Below, one piece after another: positions 28,544 to 37,772 of a stretch of DNA of 64,000 nucleotides. The notes below the pieces were generated by a model, which saw only the letters and a program-made list of their open reading frames with translations, was not told where the DNA came from and searched no databases. Location of the stretch: the NCBI RefSeq assembly GCF_020511155.1, contig NZ_CP041216.1:3782001-3846000 (forward strand). Direction: 5' to 3'. A program made the position numbers and the translations under genes. Source of the stretch: Shewanella glacialimarina (GTDB lineage Bacteria > Pseudomonadota > Gammaproteobacteria > Enterobacterales > Shewanellaceae). Every line of letters starts with the position of its first letter. Position 1 is the first letter of the stretch.

Positions 28544-29287
28544 ATGTTTTATACCCCCCTCAGAATGCGATTATTCGCACTTTGCACTTTGTTGTGTTTA
28601 TTTTTACTGCCTTTAACAACTGTAGCGGCTGAGCACCCTGCTAGCTTCAGTCAAGCTAAACGTATTATTCGCACTATCTATCAGGACAACCTACCCCTTA
28701 AAAGCTTTTATTGTGGTTGTGACATCGCCATTGCTGGTAAAGTTTGGCAACCAGAACATCAAAGTTGTGGCTATCAAGTCCGTAAACAGCAAATTCGCGC
28801 CAACCGAATTGAGTGGGAACATGTGATTCCGGCTTGGGAGTTTGGTCACCAGTTACAATGTTGGCAGCAAGGTGGGCGTAAAAACTGCGGTAAAACTAGC
28901 CCACAGTTTAAACAGATGGAGTCAGATTTACATAACCTCACCCCAGCAATTGGCGAGGTCAATGGCGATCGCAGTAATTTTCGTTTTAGCCAGTGGAATG
29001 GCAAAGCGGGTCAATACGGTCGATGTGAAATGATTGTCGATTTTAAAGGCCGTAAGGCTCAACCGCCGGCACGCAGCCGTGGCGCCATAGCCAGAACCTA
29101 TTTTTATATGCAGCAAACCTATGCATTACAAATATCATCTAGCCAGCGCCAACTATTTCAAGCATGGGATAAAAGTTATCCGGTAGATAAAACAGAATGT
29201 AAACGTGATAAGTTAATTGCTAATTCCCAAGGTAATCATAATGATTTTGTACAAAAACAATGTCAGAATCTAGGGTTAAGCCAATAA
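28544..29287 (+). CDS. endA: Endonuclease I (periplasmic DNase)
   Basis: Secreted or periplasmic nuclease of the EndA/Dns/Vvn family with a beta-beta-alpha-metal active site. The 247 residues begin with a signal peptide (about 1-28, ending TTVAA). The metal-site motif [13 protein letters not shown] and the [15 protein letters not shown] segment are present. Eight Cys residues in the mature protein fit the four disulfides of this family. Such enzymes degrade outside DNA for nutrients and limit uptake by transformation. It ends 24 nt before the chosen rsmE start. Confidence 0.94.
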   Translation: MFYTPLRMRLFALCTLLCLFLLPLTTVAAEHPASFSQAKRIIRTIYQDNLPLKSFYCGCDIAIAGKVWQPEHQSCGYQVRKQQIRANRIEWEHVIPAWEFGHQLQCWQQGGRKNCGKTSPQFKQMESDLHNLTPAIGEVNGDRSNFRFSQWNGKAGQYGRCEMIVDFKGRKAQPPARSRGAIARTYFYMQQTYALQISSSQRQLFQAWDKSYPVDKTECKRDKLIANSQGNHNDFVQKQCQNLGLSQ

Positions 29288-29310
29288 TACAAGCTCGGAT
29301 ATTACTACCC

Positions 29311-30051
29311 ATGAGAATCCCAAGGATTTACCAAGCGATTGATTCACTCAATATTGATCAAGTCGTTGCTTTAGATGAAGATGGTGCAGCCCACATTGGC
29401 AAGGTATTACGCATGGGTGAAGGCGATCAAATCAGTCTTTTTTGTGGTGATGGCAATGACTATTTAGCCGAAATAACTCAATCGAGTAAGAAAAACGTCT
29501 CGGTGAAGGTCTTATCTGCCACAGCGAATCAATCTGAATCACCTTTGGATTTGCATTTAGGCCAAGTGATCTCTCGCGGCGATCGCATGGAGTTTACTAT
29601 TCAGAAATCAGTAGAGCTGGGTGTCACCACCATTACACCGCTATTTTCTGAACGTTGTGGTGTTAAGCTTAATGGCGAAAGATTAGATAAAAAAATTCAA
29701 CAATGGCAAAAAATTGTCATTAGTGCTTGTGAGCAATCTGGCCGCAGTGTGGTGCCTAAAATTAGGCCTGCTATGGAATTAATGGATTGGTGCCAGGAGC
29801 AAACCCAGGCATTAAAACTGAATTTACATCCGCGGGCGGCTCACGGTATTAATGGCTTAACTCAATTAGACCAACATAATAAAGTGCGGCTATTAATTGG
29901 CCCTGAAGGTGGCTTGTCGGATCAAGAAATCACCATGACTGAACAATTTACTTTTACCGACGTATTGCTAGGCCCACGCGTGCTGCGAACTGAAACTGCG
30001 GCACTGACGGCGATAACAGCATTACAACTCAAATTTGGTGATATCGGTTAA
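29311..30051 (+). CDS. rsmE: 16S rRNA m3U1498 methyltransferase RsmE
   Basis: SPOUT-class methyltransferase that uses S-adenosylmethionine to methylate U1498 of 16S rRNA. It has an N-terminal PUA-like domain and the C-terminal knot with [13 protein letters not shown] and [13 protein letters not shown]. The frame is open from 29260, which would overlap endA by 28 nt. The ATG at 29311 gives MRIPRIYQ and exactly 243 residues, the usual N-terminus and size. Upstream sequence has only a weak GGAT as ribosome site. Confidence 0.94.
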   Translation: MRIPRIYQAIDSLNIDQVVALDEDGAAHIGKVLRMGEGDQISLFCGDGNDYLAEITQSSKKNVSVKVLSATANQSESPLDLHLGQVISRGDRMEFTIQKSVELGVTTITPLFSERCGVKLNGERLDKKIQQWQKIVISACEQSGRSVVPKIRPAMELMDWCQEQTQALKLNLHPRAAHGINGLTQLDQHNKVRLLIGPEGGLSDQEITMTEQFTFTDVLLGPRVLRTETAALTAITALQLKFGDIG

Positions 30052-30102
30052 TACAATATACTGCAAACCGCTATCACATATTCACACTTTAAGGATATCA
30101 AC

Positions 30103-31053
30103 ATGATTAAGCTCGGCATCGTGATGGACCCCATTAGCGACATCAATATTAAAAAAGACTCAAGCTTTGCCATGTTACTTGCGGCGCAATCTCGTGGATA
30201 TCAGCTGTTCTATTTAGAAATGAAAGACCTAGCCATGGTAAATGGCAGAGCAATGGGCAATATGCGATCACTAACCGTGATCAATGATGCCGCTAAATGG
30301 TATGAACTCGGCGAGGCCATCGATACACCACTGGCTGACTTAGACGTCATTTTAATGCGTAAAGACCCACCATTTGATACCGAGTTTATTTACGCCACTT
30401 ATATGCTTGAACGTGCTGAAGAAGAAGGCACATTAATCGTCAATAAGCCGCAAAGCTTACGTGATGCTAATGAAAAGCTATTTACCGCCTGGTTCTCTGA
30501 ATTTACCCCAGAAACGGTAGTTACCCGTGACGCTCAACGTATTCGCGCGTTCCACCAACAAAAGTCAGATATCATTATTAAACCCTTAGACGGTATGGGC
30601 GGCAGCTCTATTTTTAGGATCAAAAAAGATGATCCTAACGTCGGCGTAATTATTGAAACCTTAACTAACTACGGCCAGCAATATGCTATGGCACAGGCGT
30701 TCATTCCAGAGATCACCCTAGGCGACAAACGTATTTTAGTGGTCGATGGCGAGCCAGTGCCCTATTCATTGGCCCGTATACCGATGAAAGGCGAAACCCG
30801 CGGTAATTTAGCTGCAGGCGGTCATGGTGTGGCCCAACCTTTATCTGAAAGTGATTGGAAAATTGCCCGAGCTATCGGTCCTGAGTTAAAAAAACGTGGC
30901 TTAATTTTTGTCGGTTTAGATGTAATTGGTGATAAACTCACCGAAATTAACGTCACTAGCCCAACGTGTATCCGTGAAATTGAAGCGGCATTTGACGTTG
31001 ATATTACAGGGATGTTGATGGATGCCATCGAGGCACGTGTTAACCCAGCTTAA
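30103..31053 (+). CDS. gshB: Glutathione synthetase
   Basis: ATP-grasp ligase that joins gamma-glutamylcysteine and glycine, the last step of glutathione synthesis. The 316 residues match the E. coli length and contain VMDPIS at the N-terminus, MRKDPPFD, IKPLDGMGGSSIF (ATP-binding loop) and INVTSPTCIRE at the C-terminus. It follows rsmE by 51 nt with AAGGA upstream of the ATG. The alkaline phosphatase gene begins 15 nt after it, so they may share a transcript. Confidence 0.97.
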   Translation: MIKLGIVMDPISDINIKKDSSFAMLLAAQSRGYQLFYLEMKDLAMVNGRAMGNMRSLTVINDAAKWYELGEAIDTPLADLDVILMRKDPPFDTEFIYATYMLERAEEEGTLIVNKPQSLRDANEKLFTAWFSEFTPETVVTRDAQRIRAFHQQKSDIIIKPLDGMGGSSIFRIKKDDPNVGVIIETLTNYGQQYAMAQAFIPEITLGDKRILVVDGEPVPYSLARIPMKGETRGNLAAGGHGVAQPLSESDWKIARAIGPELKKRGLIFVGLDVIGDKLTEINVTSPTCIREIEAAFDVDITGMLMDAIEARVNPA

Positions 31054-31068
31054 TAATCAGGAAATTTC

Positions 31069-32457
31069 ATGCTGTTTTTAAACACTTATCGTGGATTTGC
31101 TAGCGTATTTTTGTTTGCTTTGACTAACCTTGTCGCCACAAACGCATTAGCCAATCAAACCAATATAGTCAGCGAACCCCAAGCACAAGTTAGCACGCCA
31201 GCAGCGATAGCTATGGCAAATAGCAGCCAAAACATTTCACAATCACGCCCTAAAAATATTATTGTGATGATTGGTGATGGTATGGGACCTGCTTATACAT
31301 CAGCCTATCGCTATTATAAAGATAACCCTGAAACAGAAGAAGTAGAGCAAACGGTATTCGATAGACTACTCGTGGGTATGGCAAGTACTTACCCCGCTAC
31401 CGTAAGTGGCTATGTCACTGATTCAGCCGCGTCAGCAACAGCTTTATCAACCGGTATAAAAAGCTATAACGGTGCTATTAGTGTTGATGTCGAGAAAAGA
31501 CCCTTAACCACCTTGCTTGAGAAAGCTAAAACACTGGGCTTATCTACTGGTGTAGCCGTTAGCTCACAAGTTAACCACGCGACTCCCGCTGCGTTTTTAA
31601 CCCATAATGAAAGCCGTAAAAACTATATTGAAATAGCACAAAGCTACCTTGATACTGACGCGGATGTCATTTTGGGTGGCGGACAACGCTACTTTTCAGC
31701 CGAGCTACTTAGCCAGTTTACGGCCAAAGGTTATCAGTATATTACTGAGTTTAGTCAGTTAGATACACTCAGTTCACCTAAAGTATTAGGCTTATTTGCA
31801 GATGTTCAATTACCTTGGGTTATTGATACTAAGCAAGCACACCATTTAGGCACGTTGACCCAAAAATCAATCGAGTTACTGTCGCAAAACCCAAATGGTT
31901 TTGTGCTGTTAATCGAAGGCAGTTTGATTGATTGGGCTGGACACAGCAACGATATAGCTACCGCGATGGCCGAAATGGATGGTTTTGCCCACAGCATTGA
32001 AATTGTTGAACAGTTTGTTCGTCAGCAAAAGGATACCTTAATGATAATCACAGCCGATCATAATACCGGCGGACTGTCAGTTGGCGCTAATGATGAATAT
32101 GTTTGGAAACCGGCGGTGCTGCATAAGGTAAAAGCCAGCCCTGATGTAATTGCTGCAAAGGCTATTGCAGCAGAAGCATGGCAAGCTATTGTCACTAAGC
32201 AATTAGGTTTTGAGCCCAATAGTCAAGAATTTACATTACTCAACAACGCACGCATGCAAGGCAATGAAGCCATGGCAATATCACTGCGTAAGTTAATTGA
32301 TGTTTATTCAAATACCGGTTGGACAACTCTGGGCCACACTGGAGATGACGTGCAAGTTTTTGCTTCAGGCCCTGGTGCTAAGCTATTTTCAGGCCATCAG
32401 GACAATACTGAAATAGCTAATAAAATATTCAGCTTATTGCCAAGCTCAGCTCAGTAA
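31069..32457 (+). CDS. phoA: Alkaline phosphatase
   Basis: Periplasmic phosphomonoesterase of the PhoA family, 462 residues with signal peptide (about 1-28, ending NALA). Metal and catalytic motifs are all visible: MIGDGMG, TDSAASATALSTG with the nucleophile Ser, EGSLIDWAGHSND, ITADHNTGG, and GHTGDDVQVFASGP near the C-terminus. It starts 15 nt after gshB with AGGAAA as ribosome site and ends at a hairpin terminator. I found no clear Pho box in the short gap, so expression may follow gshB rather than phosphate starvation alone. Confidence 0.93.
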   Translation: MLFLNTYRGFASVFLFALTNLVATNALANQTNIVSEPQAQVSTPAAIAMANSSQNISQSRPKNIIVMIGDGMGPAYTSAYRYYKDNPETEEVEQTVFDRLLVGMASTYPATVSGYVTDSAASATALSTGIKSYNGAISVDVEKRPLTTLLEKAKTLGLSTGVAVSSQVNHATPAAFLTHNESRKNYIEIAQSYLDTDADVILGGGQRYFSAELLSQFTAKGYQYITEFSQLDTLSSPKVLGLFADVQLPWVIDTKQAHHLGTLTQKSIELLSQNPNGFVLLIEGSLIDWAGHSNDIATAMAEMDGFAHSIEIVEQFVRQQKDTLMIITADHNTGGLSVGANDEYVWKPAVLHKVKASPDVIAAKAIAAEAWQAIVTKQLGFEPNSQEFTLLNNARMQGNEAMAISLRKLIDVYSNTGWTTLGHTGDDVQVFASGPGAKLFSGHQDNTEIANKIFSLLPSSAQ

Positions 32458-32513
32458 AGCACTATTAACGATTAGCTAAGCCGATATTTCAACCTTGGCT
32501 AGCTCAATATATT

Positions 32514-32540
32514 AAAGCGACATTAGTCGCTTTAATTTTT
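32514..32540 (+). terminator. Terminator after alkaline phosphatase
   Basis: Hairpin AAAGCGAC / GTCGCTTT with a 4-nt loop followed by AATTTTTTC. It lies 57 nt after the stop and just before rsmC. Confidence 0.85.
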
Positions 32541-32567
32541 TCATTCTATAAATGATAGTAGGTCAAT

Positions 32568-33605
32568 GTGTTAACTAATCCATCTCAATTATTATTAAGA
32601 AACCATCACGAATTTGCAGGCCTTAATATTCTTATCCTCAATTATGAGTCAGATACCTTAGCGCATCACTGTATTGAGAACGCCAAAAGCGTGACTGCAT
32701 TGGCGTTGGATTATAATCACCACTTAACTCTATCACCTTATGAAAGTGACCGTTTACGCTGTTACTTTGCCCCTAAGTTGCCAGACGCACAGATGTTGGA
32801 AAAGTTTGATTGTGTAATTGTATATTTTCCTAAAGCTAAGCCATTAGCGGAATACTTATTTGCCTTAGCAGCCAGCCATCTTGTAGAAGAAGGATTGCTG
32901 CTGGTTGTGGGTGAAAACAAGGGCGGCATAAAATCGGTAGATAAACTATTACCCGACGCTTTTAGTTCAGCAGTTAAAATAGACAATGCCCGTCACAGCT
33001 TGCTATACCGTGCATATCTAACACAAGACGTAGCACCTTTAAAATTAACTGACTGGATGACACAATACACAGTCGACACACCCCAGGGTAACATTACCAT
33101 TTGTAATTTAGTCGGTGTTTTTAGCGAGAAGAAACTGGACCTAGGTACTGAATTATTACTGTCTAACTTACCTAAACTGAGTGGTCGAGTATTAGATTTT
33201 GGTTGTGGTGCAGGGGTAATATCAGTCGCGCTACTCAAACAATATCCTGAACTTAATATCGAATGTATCGATATCAATGCAATGGCTTTAGCGTCATGTG
33301 AGCTCACCTTAGCAGCTAACCACATGCAAGCTAAGGTTTACCCATCAGATGGATTTAATCAAATTGAAGGCAAGTTCGACGGGATTATTTCTAACCCCCC
33401 GTTTCACGATGGCTTAGATAGAACATTTGCCATAGCACATGCTTTTGTCACCCAAAGTGCCACACGATTAAGTGCTAAAGGAGTGTGGCAAATTGTGGCT
33501 AATCGACATTTACCCTACGCCGACAACATAGCCAACACATTTGGCTCAGTTAACGTGCCAGCCGAAAACAATAAGTACAAACTGTACTGTAATAAAAGTA
33601 AGTAG
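32568..33605 (+). CDS. rsmC: 16S rRNA m2G1207 methyltransferase RsmC
   Basis: Methylates G1207 of 16S rRNA in the 30S subunit. The 345 residues comprise the degenerate N-terminal methyltransferase-like half and the active C-terminal half with [11 protein letters not shown] (S-adenosylmethionine site) and the catalytic ISNPPFHDG motif. The start is GTG, preceded by GGTC a few bases upstream; no ATG gives a full-length N-terminus. Monocistronic between two hairpins. Confidence 0.95.
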   Translation: MLTNPSQLLLRNHHEFAGLNILILNYESDTLAHHCIENAKSVTALALDYNHHLTLSPYESDRLRCYFAPKLPDAQMLEKFDCVIVYFPKAKPLAEYLFALAASHLVEEGLLLVVGENKGGIKSVDKLLPDAFSSAVKIDNARHSLLYRAYLTQDVAPLKLTDWMTQYTVDTPQGNITICNLVGVFSEKKLDLGTELLLSNLPKLSGRVLDFGCGAGVISVALLKQYPELNIECIDINAMALASCELTLAANHMQAKVYPSDGFNQIEGKFDGIISNPPFHDGLDRTFAIAHAFVTQSATRLSAKGVWQIVANRHLPYADNIANTFGSVNVPAENNKYKLYCNKSK

Positions 33606-33676
33606 CCTCAACTCGGATTAATATATTCAATCAATAGCAGGCCTATTGCACGTTAATGTAACCCAGTTAACAAAGT

Positions 33677-33718
33677 AAACATCTGCTCGGTAAACGATAA
33701 TTTACCGAACAGATGTTT
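33677..33718 (+). terminator. Long hairpin downstream of rsmC
   Basis: Arms of 18 nt (starting AAACATCTG and ending CAGATGTTT) with one mismatch on the plus strand and a 6-nt loop. The T-tract after it is short (TTTAATAAC), so it may act as a terminator or protect the 3' end from decay. Confidence 0.65.
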
Positions 33719-33875
33719 AATAACATATCATTTAATCAATTAAGTGGGTCAATGCATAAGTAAGCTGTGACTTTGATACTGGATAATTTAGCTAAATTCC
33801 GCTAGATTCGAGGTATAGTGATTTTTATATCAACTAGTTTTAACTCTCCAATAAAAATAATAAATAAAGGACATT

Positions 33876-35540
33876 ATGTTAGAGCCTTCTGTTGCAGCAT
33901 TTAATGCTGAAAAATCTAAAGTGGAATTGCGGCTTATCCCTAATACCCACGGGCCAATTTCTACAGATGATGTTAATCAGCTTCTTAAACAGCCTAATTT
34001 TGCTATGCTGTTTCCGATCACGCCTGCGATAGACAAAGCGGTTAAAGAAGTGAATGCCCTGTGTGGCCAAAAACCGGGAAATCACGAGCTGTTTTTCACT
34101 ATTGCTGAGCGTAAAGATGGCAGTATTAGCATCAGCATTAGTGACGATAAAATGCAAGCAACAATGAAAATCACTTCAGCTTGGGGCGGTAAAGATATTT
34201 TACTAGCCGATGTACTCAATAATCTTAAAAGCAACAAAATAAAAATGGGCTTAAGTAAGCCTAAAATTATGGCGTTATTACAAAGATTAGATATTTTACC
34301 TCCTGGTGAGTTTTGCGAAGGCGAAATTGCCATCGGTAAAGCTGCAATAAATGGCGAGCATGCAATTTTAACCCGTAAAGTACCGCTTGCTCGAGAACGC
34401 TTATTACAACCGCAAGAACGCGAAGATGGTACCGTAGACATGCGCAACTTAGGCGCATTGGTTACCGTTAAACCCAATGACATATTAATGATAAAGCAAC
34501 CGGCAACCTCTGGTGCGGCTGGCTATAATGTGCATGGTGATACATTAAACCAAACACCTGGTAAAGATAAGTTAATGATGCCTGGTAACGGTACAGCTCT
34601 GCATCCTAATGACCCCAATAAACTTATTGCTACGGTATCTGGTCAACCGGTCGAAAATAAAAAAGGCATGCAGGTTGATGATGTATTACAGATTAAAAAT
34701 GTTGATGTAAATTACGGCCATGTAAACTTTAAAGGCAGTATATTAATTACCGGTGATGTACATGAAGGTATGCAGGTAAAATCTAGTGGTGATATTACCG
34801 TAATGGGTTTTGTTGACTCCGCCAGTCTTGAGGCAGAGGGTGATGTTATCGTCAGTAAAGGGGTTATTGGTCGCTTAATTAAAGAACAAGAATTCAGTAC
34901 TAAAATTCATGCCCAAGGGCAAATTTGCGCCCAATTCGTTCAATATTCAAATCTCATCGCCGAAGGCGAAATCCTGGTGACCAAACAGCTTTTACATAGT
35001 CATTCTGACTCAGGTAGTACTATTACAGTAAGTGATGCCCAAGGTCGACGAGGAGATCTTGTTGGTGGTAAAGCCACCGCAGCAAAAGGGATACGTGCAG
35101 TTGCTTTTGGGGCTACCGCGGGGACTAAAACTGAACTATTTTGCGCCATGCAGCAACAAGAGTTGAAGCAAGAGTTAAAAGCATTGGATGAGAGTGTCAA
35201 GCAGCTTGTGCTAGCAGGTCTTGATATTGAAGCAAGACTTCGCAAGCTTCCGCCCAAAAAAGACTGGCAAAACGATGCAGGCATGATTGAACAAGTCAAA
35301 ATGATGCTAGATCAAAAAAATCTTATTGCTGCAGAACGTTTGAAAGAAGAAATTGAATTTGAGCAAGTTAAGAATGAAGTAAATGGTTATTACGACCGAT
35401 ATTTTATTCGTGCCGAGAAACACATATTTGCCAATGTTGAATTACATATTGGTAATGCTCAAAACCGCACTCAGCGTGAACATGGACCGAGCTCGGTCAA
35501 AAATATTAATGCAGAAATCAGCTTTGATTACAGTCGCTAA
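33876..35540 (+). CDS. FapA / DUF342-family protein
   Basis: 554 residues with no signal peptide. The middle (about 150-430) is the beta-rich DUF342 core with repeated hexapeptide-like turns: ILITGDVHEGMQVKSSGDITVMGFVDSA is read as several short glycine-bounded strands. A C-terminal coiled coil follows (about 435-510, charged helices), then a short tail. FapA-type proteins sit beside flagellar genes in some bacteria or have regulatory roles; no flagellar gene is nearby, so I do not assign a function. The AAAGGA 6 nt before the ATG supports the start. The stop overlaps the next gene (TAATG). Confidence 0.85.
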   Translation: MLEPSVAAFNAEKSKVELRLIPNTHGPISTDDVNQLLKQPNFAMLFPITPAIDKAVKEVNALCGQKPGNHELFFTIAERKDGSISISISDDKMQATMKITSAWGGKDILLADVLNNLKSNKIKMGLSKPKIMALLQRLDILPPGEFCEGEIAIGKAAINGEHAILTRKVPLARERLLQPQEREDGTVDMRNLGALVTVKPNDILMIKQPATSGAAGYNVHGDTLNQTPGKDKLMMPGNGTALHPNDPNKLIATVSGQPVENKKGMQVDDVLQIKNVDVNYGHVNFKGSILITGDVHEGMQVKSSGDITVMGFVDSASLEAEGDVIVSKGVIGRLIKEQEFSTKIHAQGQICAQFVQYSNLIAEGEILVTKQLLHSHSDSGSTITVSDAQGRRGDLVGGKATAAKGIRAVAFGATAGTKTELFCAMQQQELKQELKALDESVKQLVLAGLDIEARLRKLPPKKDWQNDAGMIEQVKMMLDQKNLIAAERLKEEIEFEQVKNEVNGYYDRYFIRAEKHIFANVELHIGNAQNRTQREHGPSSVKNINAEISFDYSR

Positions 35541-35893
35541 TGCAACCAGCTGATAAAACTATCAGATCCATTATAAATTGGCCTGCCATCGTGTTGCTGC
35601 ATCAACACGATGACCTCGTCTATATTGCCGATCAATCAGCTTGGCTAGAATATCTTGATCATGAAGCAGCTAATCTAGTCGCTGAAGATAAACTCATTGA
35701 TAGCACAGGACAATGCTGGCTAATGACCGAATCTATTAAGCAGCACACATTAATATCTAGCACGCCAATCAGCCTTGAGCAATTTATTACCATAGTGCAG
35801 CGATTCGCACAATTACAAGGACAGTGTTGCAGCAGTAAATTAATCTTCTCAAACTTTCAACAGGGCTTTGCAATCATTGAGCAATTAGATTGA
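35540..35893 (+). CDS. Small conserved protein (DUF4144-like), function unknown
   Basis: 117 residues, soluble, no motif of known function. It begins its ATG in the stop codon of the FapA-like gene, so the two are translationally coupled and probably act together. The opening WPAIVLLHQHDDLVYI pattern recalls the DUF4144 family found in Shewanella and Vibrio relatives, which I recall without certainty. Confidence 0.75.
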   Translation: MQPADKTIRSIINWPAIVLLHQHDDLVYIADQSAWLEYLDHEAANLVAEDKLIDSTGQCWLMTESIKQHTLISSTPISLEQFITIVQRFAQLQGQCCSSKLIFSNFQQGFAIIEQLD

Positions 35894-35983
35894 TTAAGCT
35901 AGATTGATTGAGCAATTGATTGAGCTATTGTCAGGCCTCTGGCAAAATAGCGACAATTTTACTGAGTAAGTTTGAGAGTGTGC

Positions 35984-37159
35984 ATGGAGTTATTAAATAT
36001 TGAGTGTCTTGGTAAACGGCTACGTTTAGAAGGCTCAATGGCCGGTTGGCAACAGCTATATTGGGACAACCAGTTGGTGTCACAAAAATCAGCCTCACCC
36101 AATAACCAAGCGTTTCACATTCATCAGTTTGAATTGACCTCACAATCAACCCGTCCACTCTCAACGCCATCGGCTAAGCAAAACACCGACGGTTTAGAAA
36201 ATAGTGCGCTAGATGATGTCATAATTGATAACATTCAGACCAATGCGATTCCAGTAAGGCTTGAAGTCGATGTTAAATGGCAGCCTTTTTATCTTGAATA
36301 CTGCGTGTTAGTTGACGAAGAGCAAATCAGCCAAGGCCAACGTACAACCAAAGACATTGAACAACAAGTCCCCGAAATAGCCGTACCTAAAGCTAATAAA
36401 ATCAGTATGGTCGGTTTAGCGTCACTAGGGTTTAAGCTTTTAAAAAGCGCTAAAGTGGTCAAAGCCTTGTTCGCAGGAGCCAGTGTTGCCGCTTATTCAT
36501 GGCTATTCTCTATTGAATTCGCCCTCGCCTTAATTGCCTGTCTAGTATTCCATGAATATGGCCACATTAGAGCTATGAAGCACTTTGGCATGAAAACCAA
36601 GGGCATCTATTTAATCCCCTTTATGGGCGGTCTAGCCTTAAGCGATGAGCGCATTAACACTCGCTGGCAAGATGTGGTCATCTCCATCATGGGTCCCACA
36701 TTTGGCTTGTTTTTGTCTATCGCTTGCTTGGTAGCTTACTGGGTCACGGGCAATGTTTTTTTTGCCGGCTTAGCCGCCTTTAACGCGTTACTCAACCTGT
36801 TTAATCTATTGCCTATTCTGCCATTAGATGGTGGCCATATTTTAAAAAGCATCAGCTTTTCGATGAATAGCGTCACAGGGTTAATCGCCTGTGTTGCCGG
36901 AGCCGCTATTGGGGTATTTATCAGTTACAGCTTAGGCTTAGCCTTGTTAGGTTTCTTATTATTAATTGGTAGTTTGGAGATTGTTTTTGAATGGCGCGGT
37001 CGTCACCAAAGCCATTTGTTACCGCTAGACCGTTATGGACAGATCTTTTCAGCTATTTGGTATTTGCTAACCGTTAGTGCGTTAATTGGCATTATTTGGG
37101 TTATTGCGGGTACGGGTGATGATATGTTGCGGATGCCACTAGAGATACTTAAGAGTTAA
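35984..37159 (+). CDS. M50 site-2-protease-family membrane metallopeptidase
   Basis: Predicted intramembrane zinc peptidase of about 391 residues. After a soluble N-terminal part (about 1-135) come five or six membrane helices. The zinc motif HEYGH lies in the second helix, and the DGGH motif (LPILPLDGGHI) holds the third zinc ligand. This is the layout of the M50B group, which cuts membrane-bound regulators. The substrate is unknown and no sigma/anti-sigma pair is adjacent. A TTG at 35972 would add four residues; the ATG at 35984 is preferred. It lies 90 nt after the DUF4144-like gene on the same strand. Confidence 0.85.
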   Translation: MELLNIECLGKRLRLEGSMAGWQQLYWDNQLVSQKSASPNNQAFHIHQFELTSQSTRPLSTPSAKQNTDGLENSALDDVIIDNIQTNAIPVRLEVDVKWQPFYLEYCVLVDEEQISQGQRTTKDIEQQVPEIAVPKANKISMVGLASLGFKLLKSAKVVKALFAGASVAAYSWLFSIEFALALIACLVFHEYGHIRAMKHFGMKTKGIYLIPFMGGLALSDERINTRWQDVVISIMGPTFGLFLSIACLVAYWVTGNVFFAGLAAFNALLNLFNLLPILPLDGGHILKSISFSMNSVTGLIACVAGAAIGVFISYSLGLALLGFLLLIGSLEIVFEWRGRHQSHLLPLDRYGQIFSAIWYLLTVSALIGIIWVIAGTGDDMLRMPLEILKS

Positions 37160-37772
37160 TTGGAGGATTACTTAGTCGGTTAATTCAGACTAATATCTCA
37201 TGTTTACTAATTGCCTGCCGCAGGCCTTAGTGCAGATAATCCAGCGAGACGCCAGTTCTTGATTTTAAAATCAGCGTCCCTGTGGGCTTAACCAAAACAT
37301 CTCTGTTTTGGATACTCGCTGGCTCATCTGCACCTGAAATTTCATCTCTTCGATTTAGCTTCACTCGTAACGACTACCAAAAGCAAAATATGAAGATAAA
37401 TTTAGTGAATCTTTGAATGATTCATTTGAATTGAGGACATCGAGACTCTTTACTCCGAGAACCCGTGAGCTTGGCATGGATGTCACGCTAGCTTTCGTTG
37501 GGCCAAGAACGGCCCATCGGAAGCGATAGGGATTTTTGATAATGGCGAAGCAGACTACAAAAACGGCTAAAAGCTGGATCGATCCCCATCGAAAATATGC
37601 GTTTTTCAGCATTTTTCGTTTGGGGCGCTGGGTGTTCCAAGAGGGAATTACTGTTGATTCCCTCTTGACCGGTGCAGGATGGAATCCTGCGATGTTGCTT
37701 CTCTCTTTTTATAGAATCAAGTCAAATACCACGACTTACCTCGGCCGTTTAGGCCGCAAAACAAAACCAAAC
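37160..37772. repeat. Hairpin-rich gene-free element
   Basis: 613 nt between two convergent genes with no convincing frame but many perfect inverted repeats. They include TTAGTC/GACTAA (37172-37193) and a compound stem GTGCAGAT + CCAGCGAG (37230-37248) pairing with CTCGCTGG + ATCTGCAC (37315-37333). That stem encloses GACGC/GCGTC with a TGATTTTAAAATCA palindrome and CCAAAAC/GTTTTGG. Further hairpins are at about 37590-37618, 37638-37667 (11-bp arms), 37674-37690 (7-bp arms, 3-nt loop) and 37742-37756. The density far exceeds other intergenic DNA in this window. I infer a multi-copy intergenic repeat or a structured RNA; copy number cannot be seen here. Confidence 0.55.

Noticed and set aside
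37361..37612. 83-codon minus-strand frame inside the hairpin-rich element
   Set aside because: Composition does not look like a folded protein. The frame crosses several inverted repeats, and its presence is better explained by the repeat itself.
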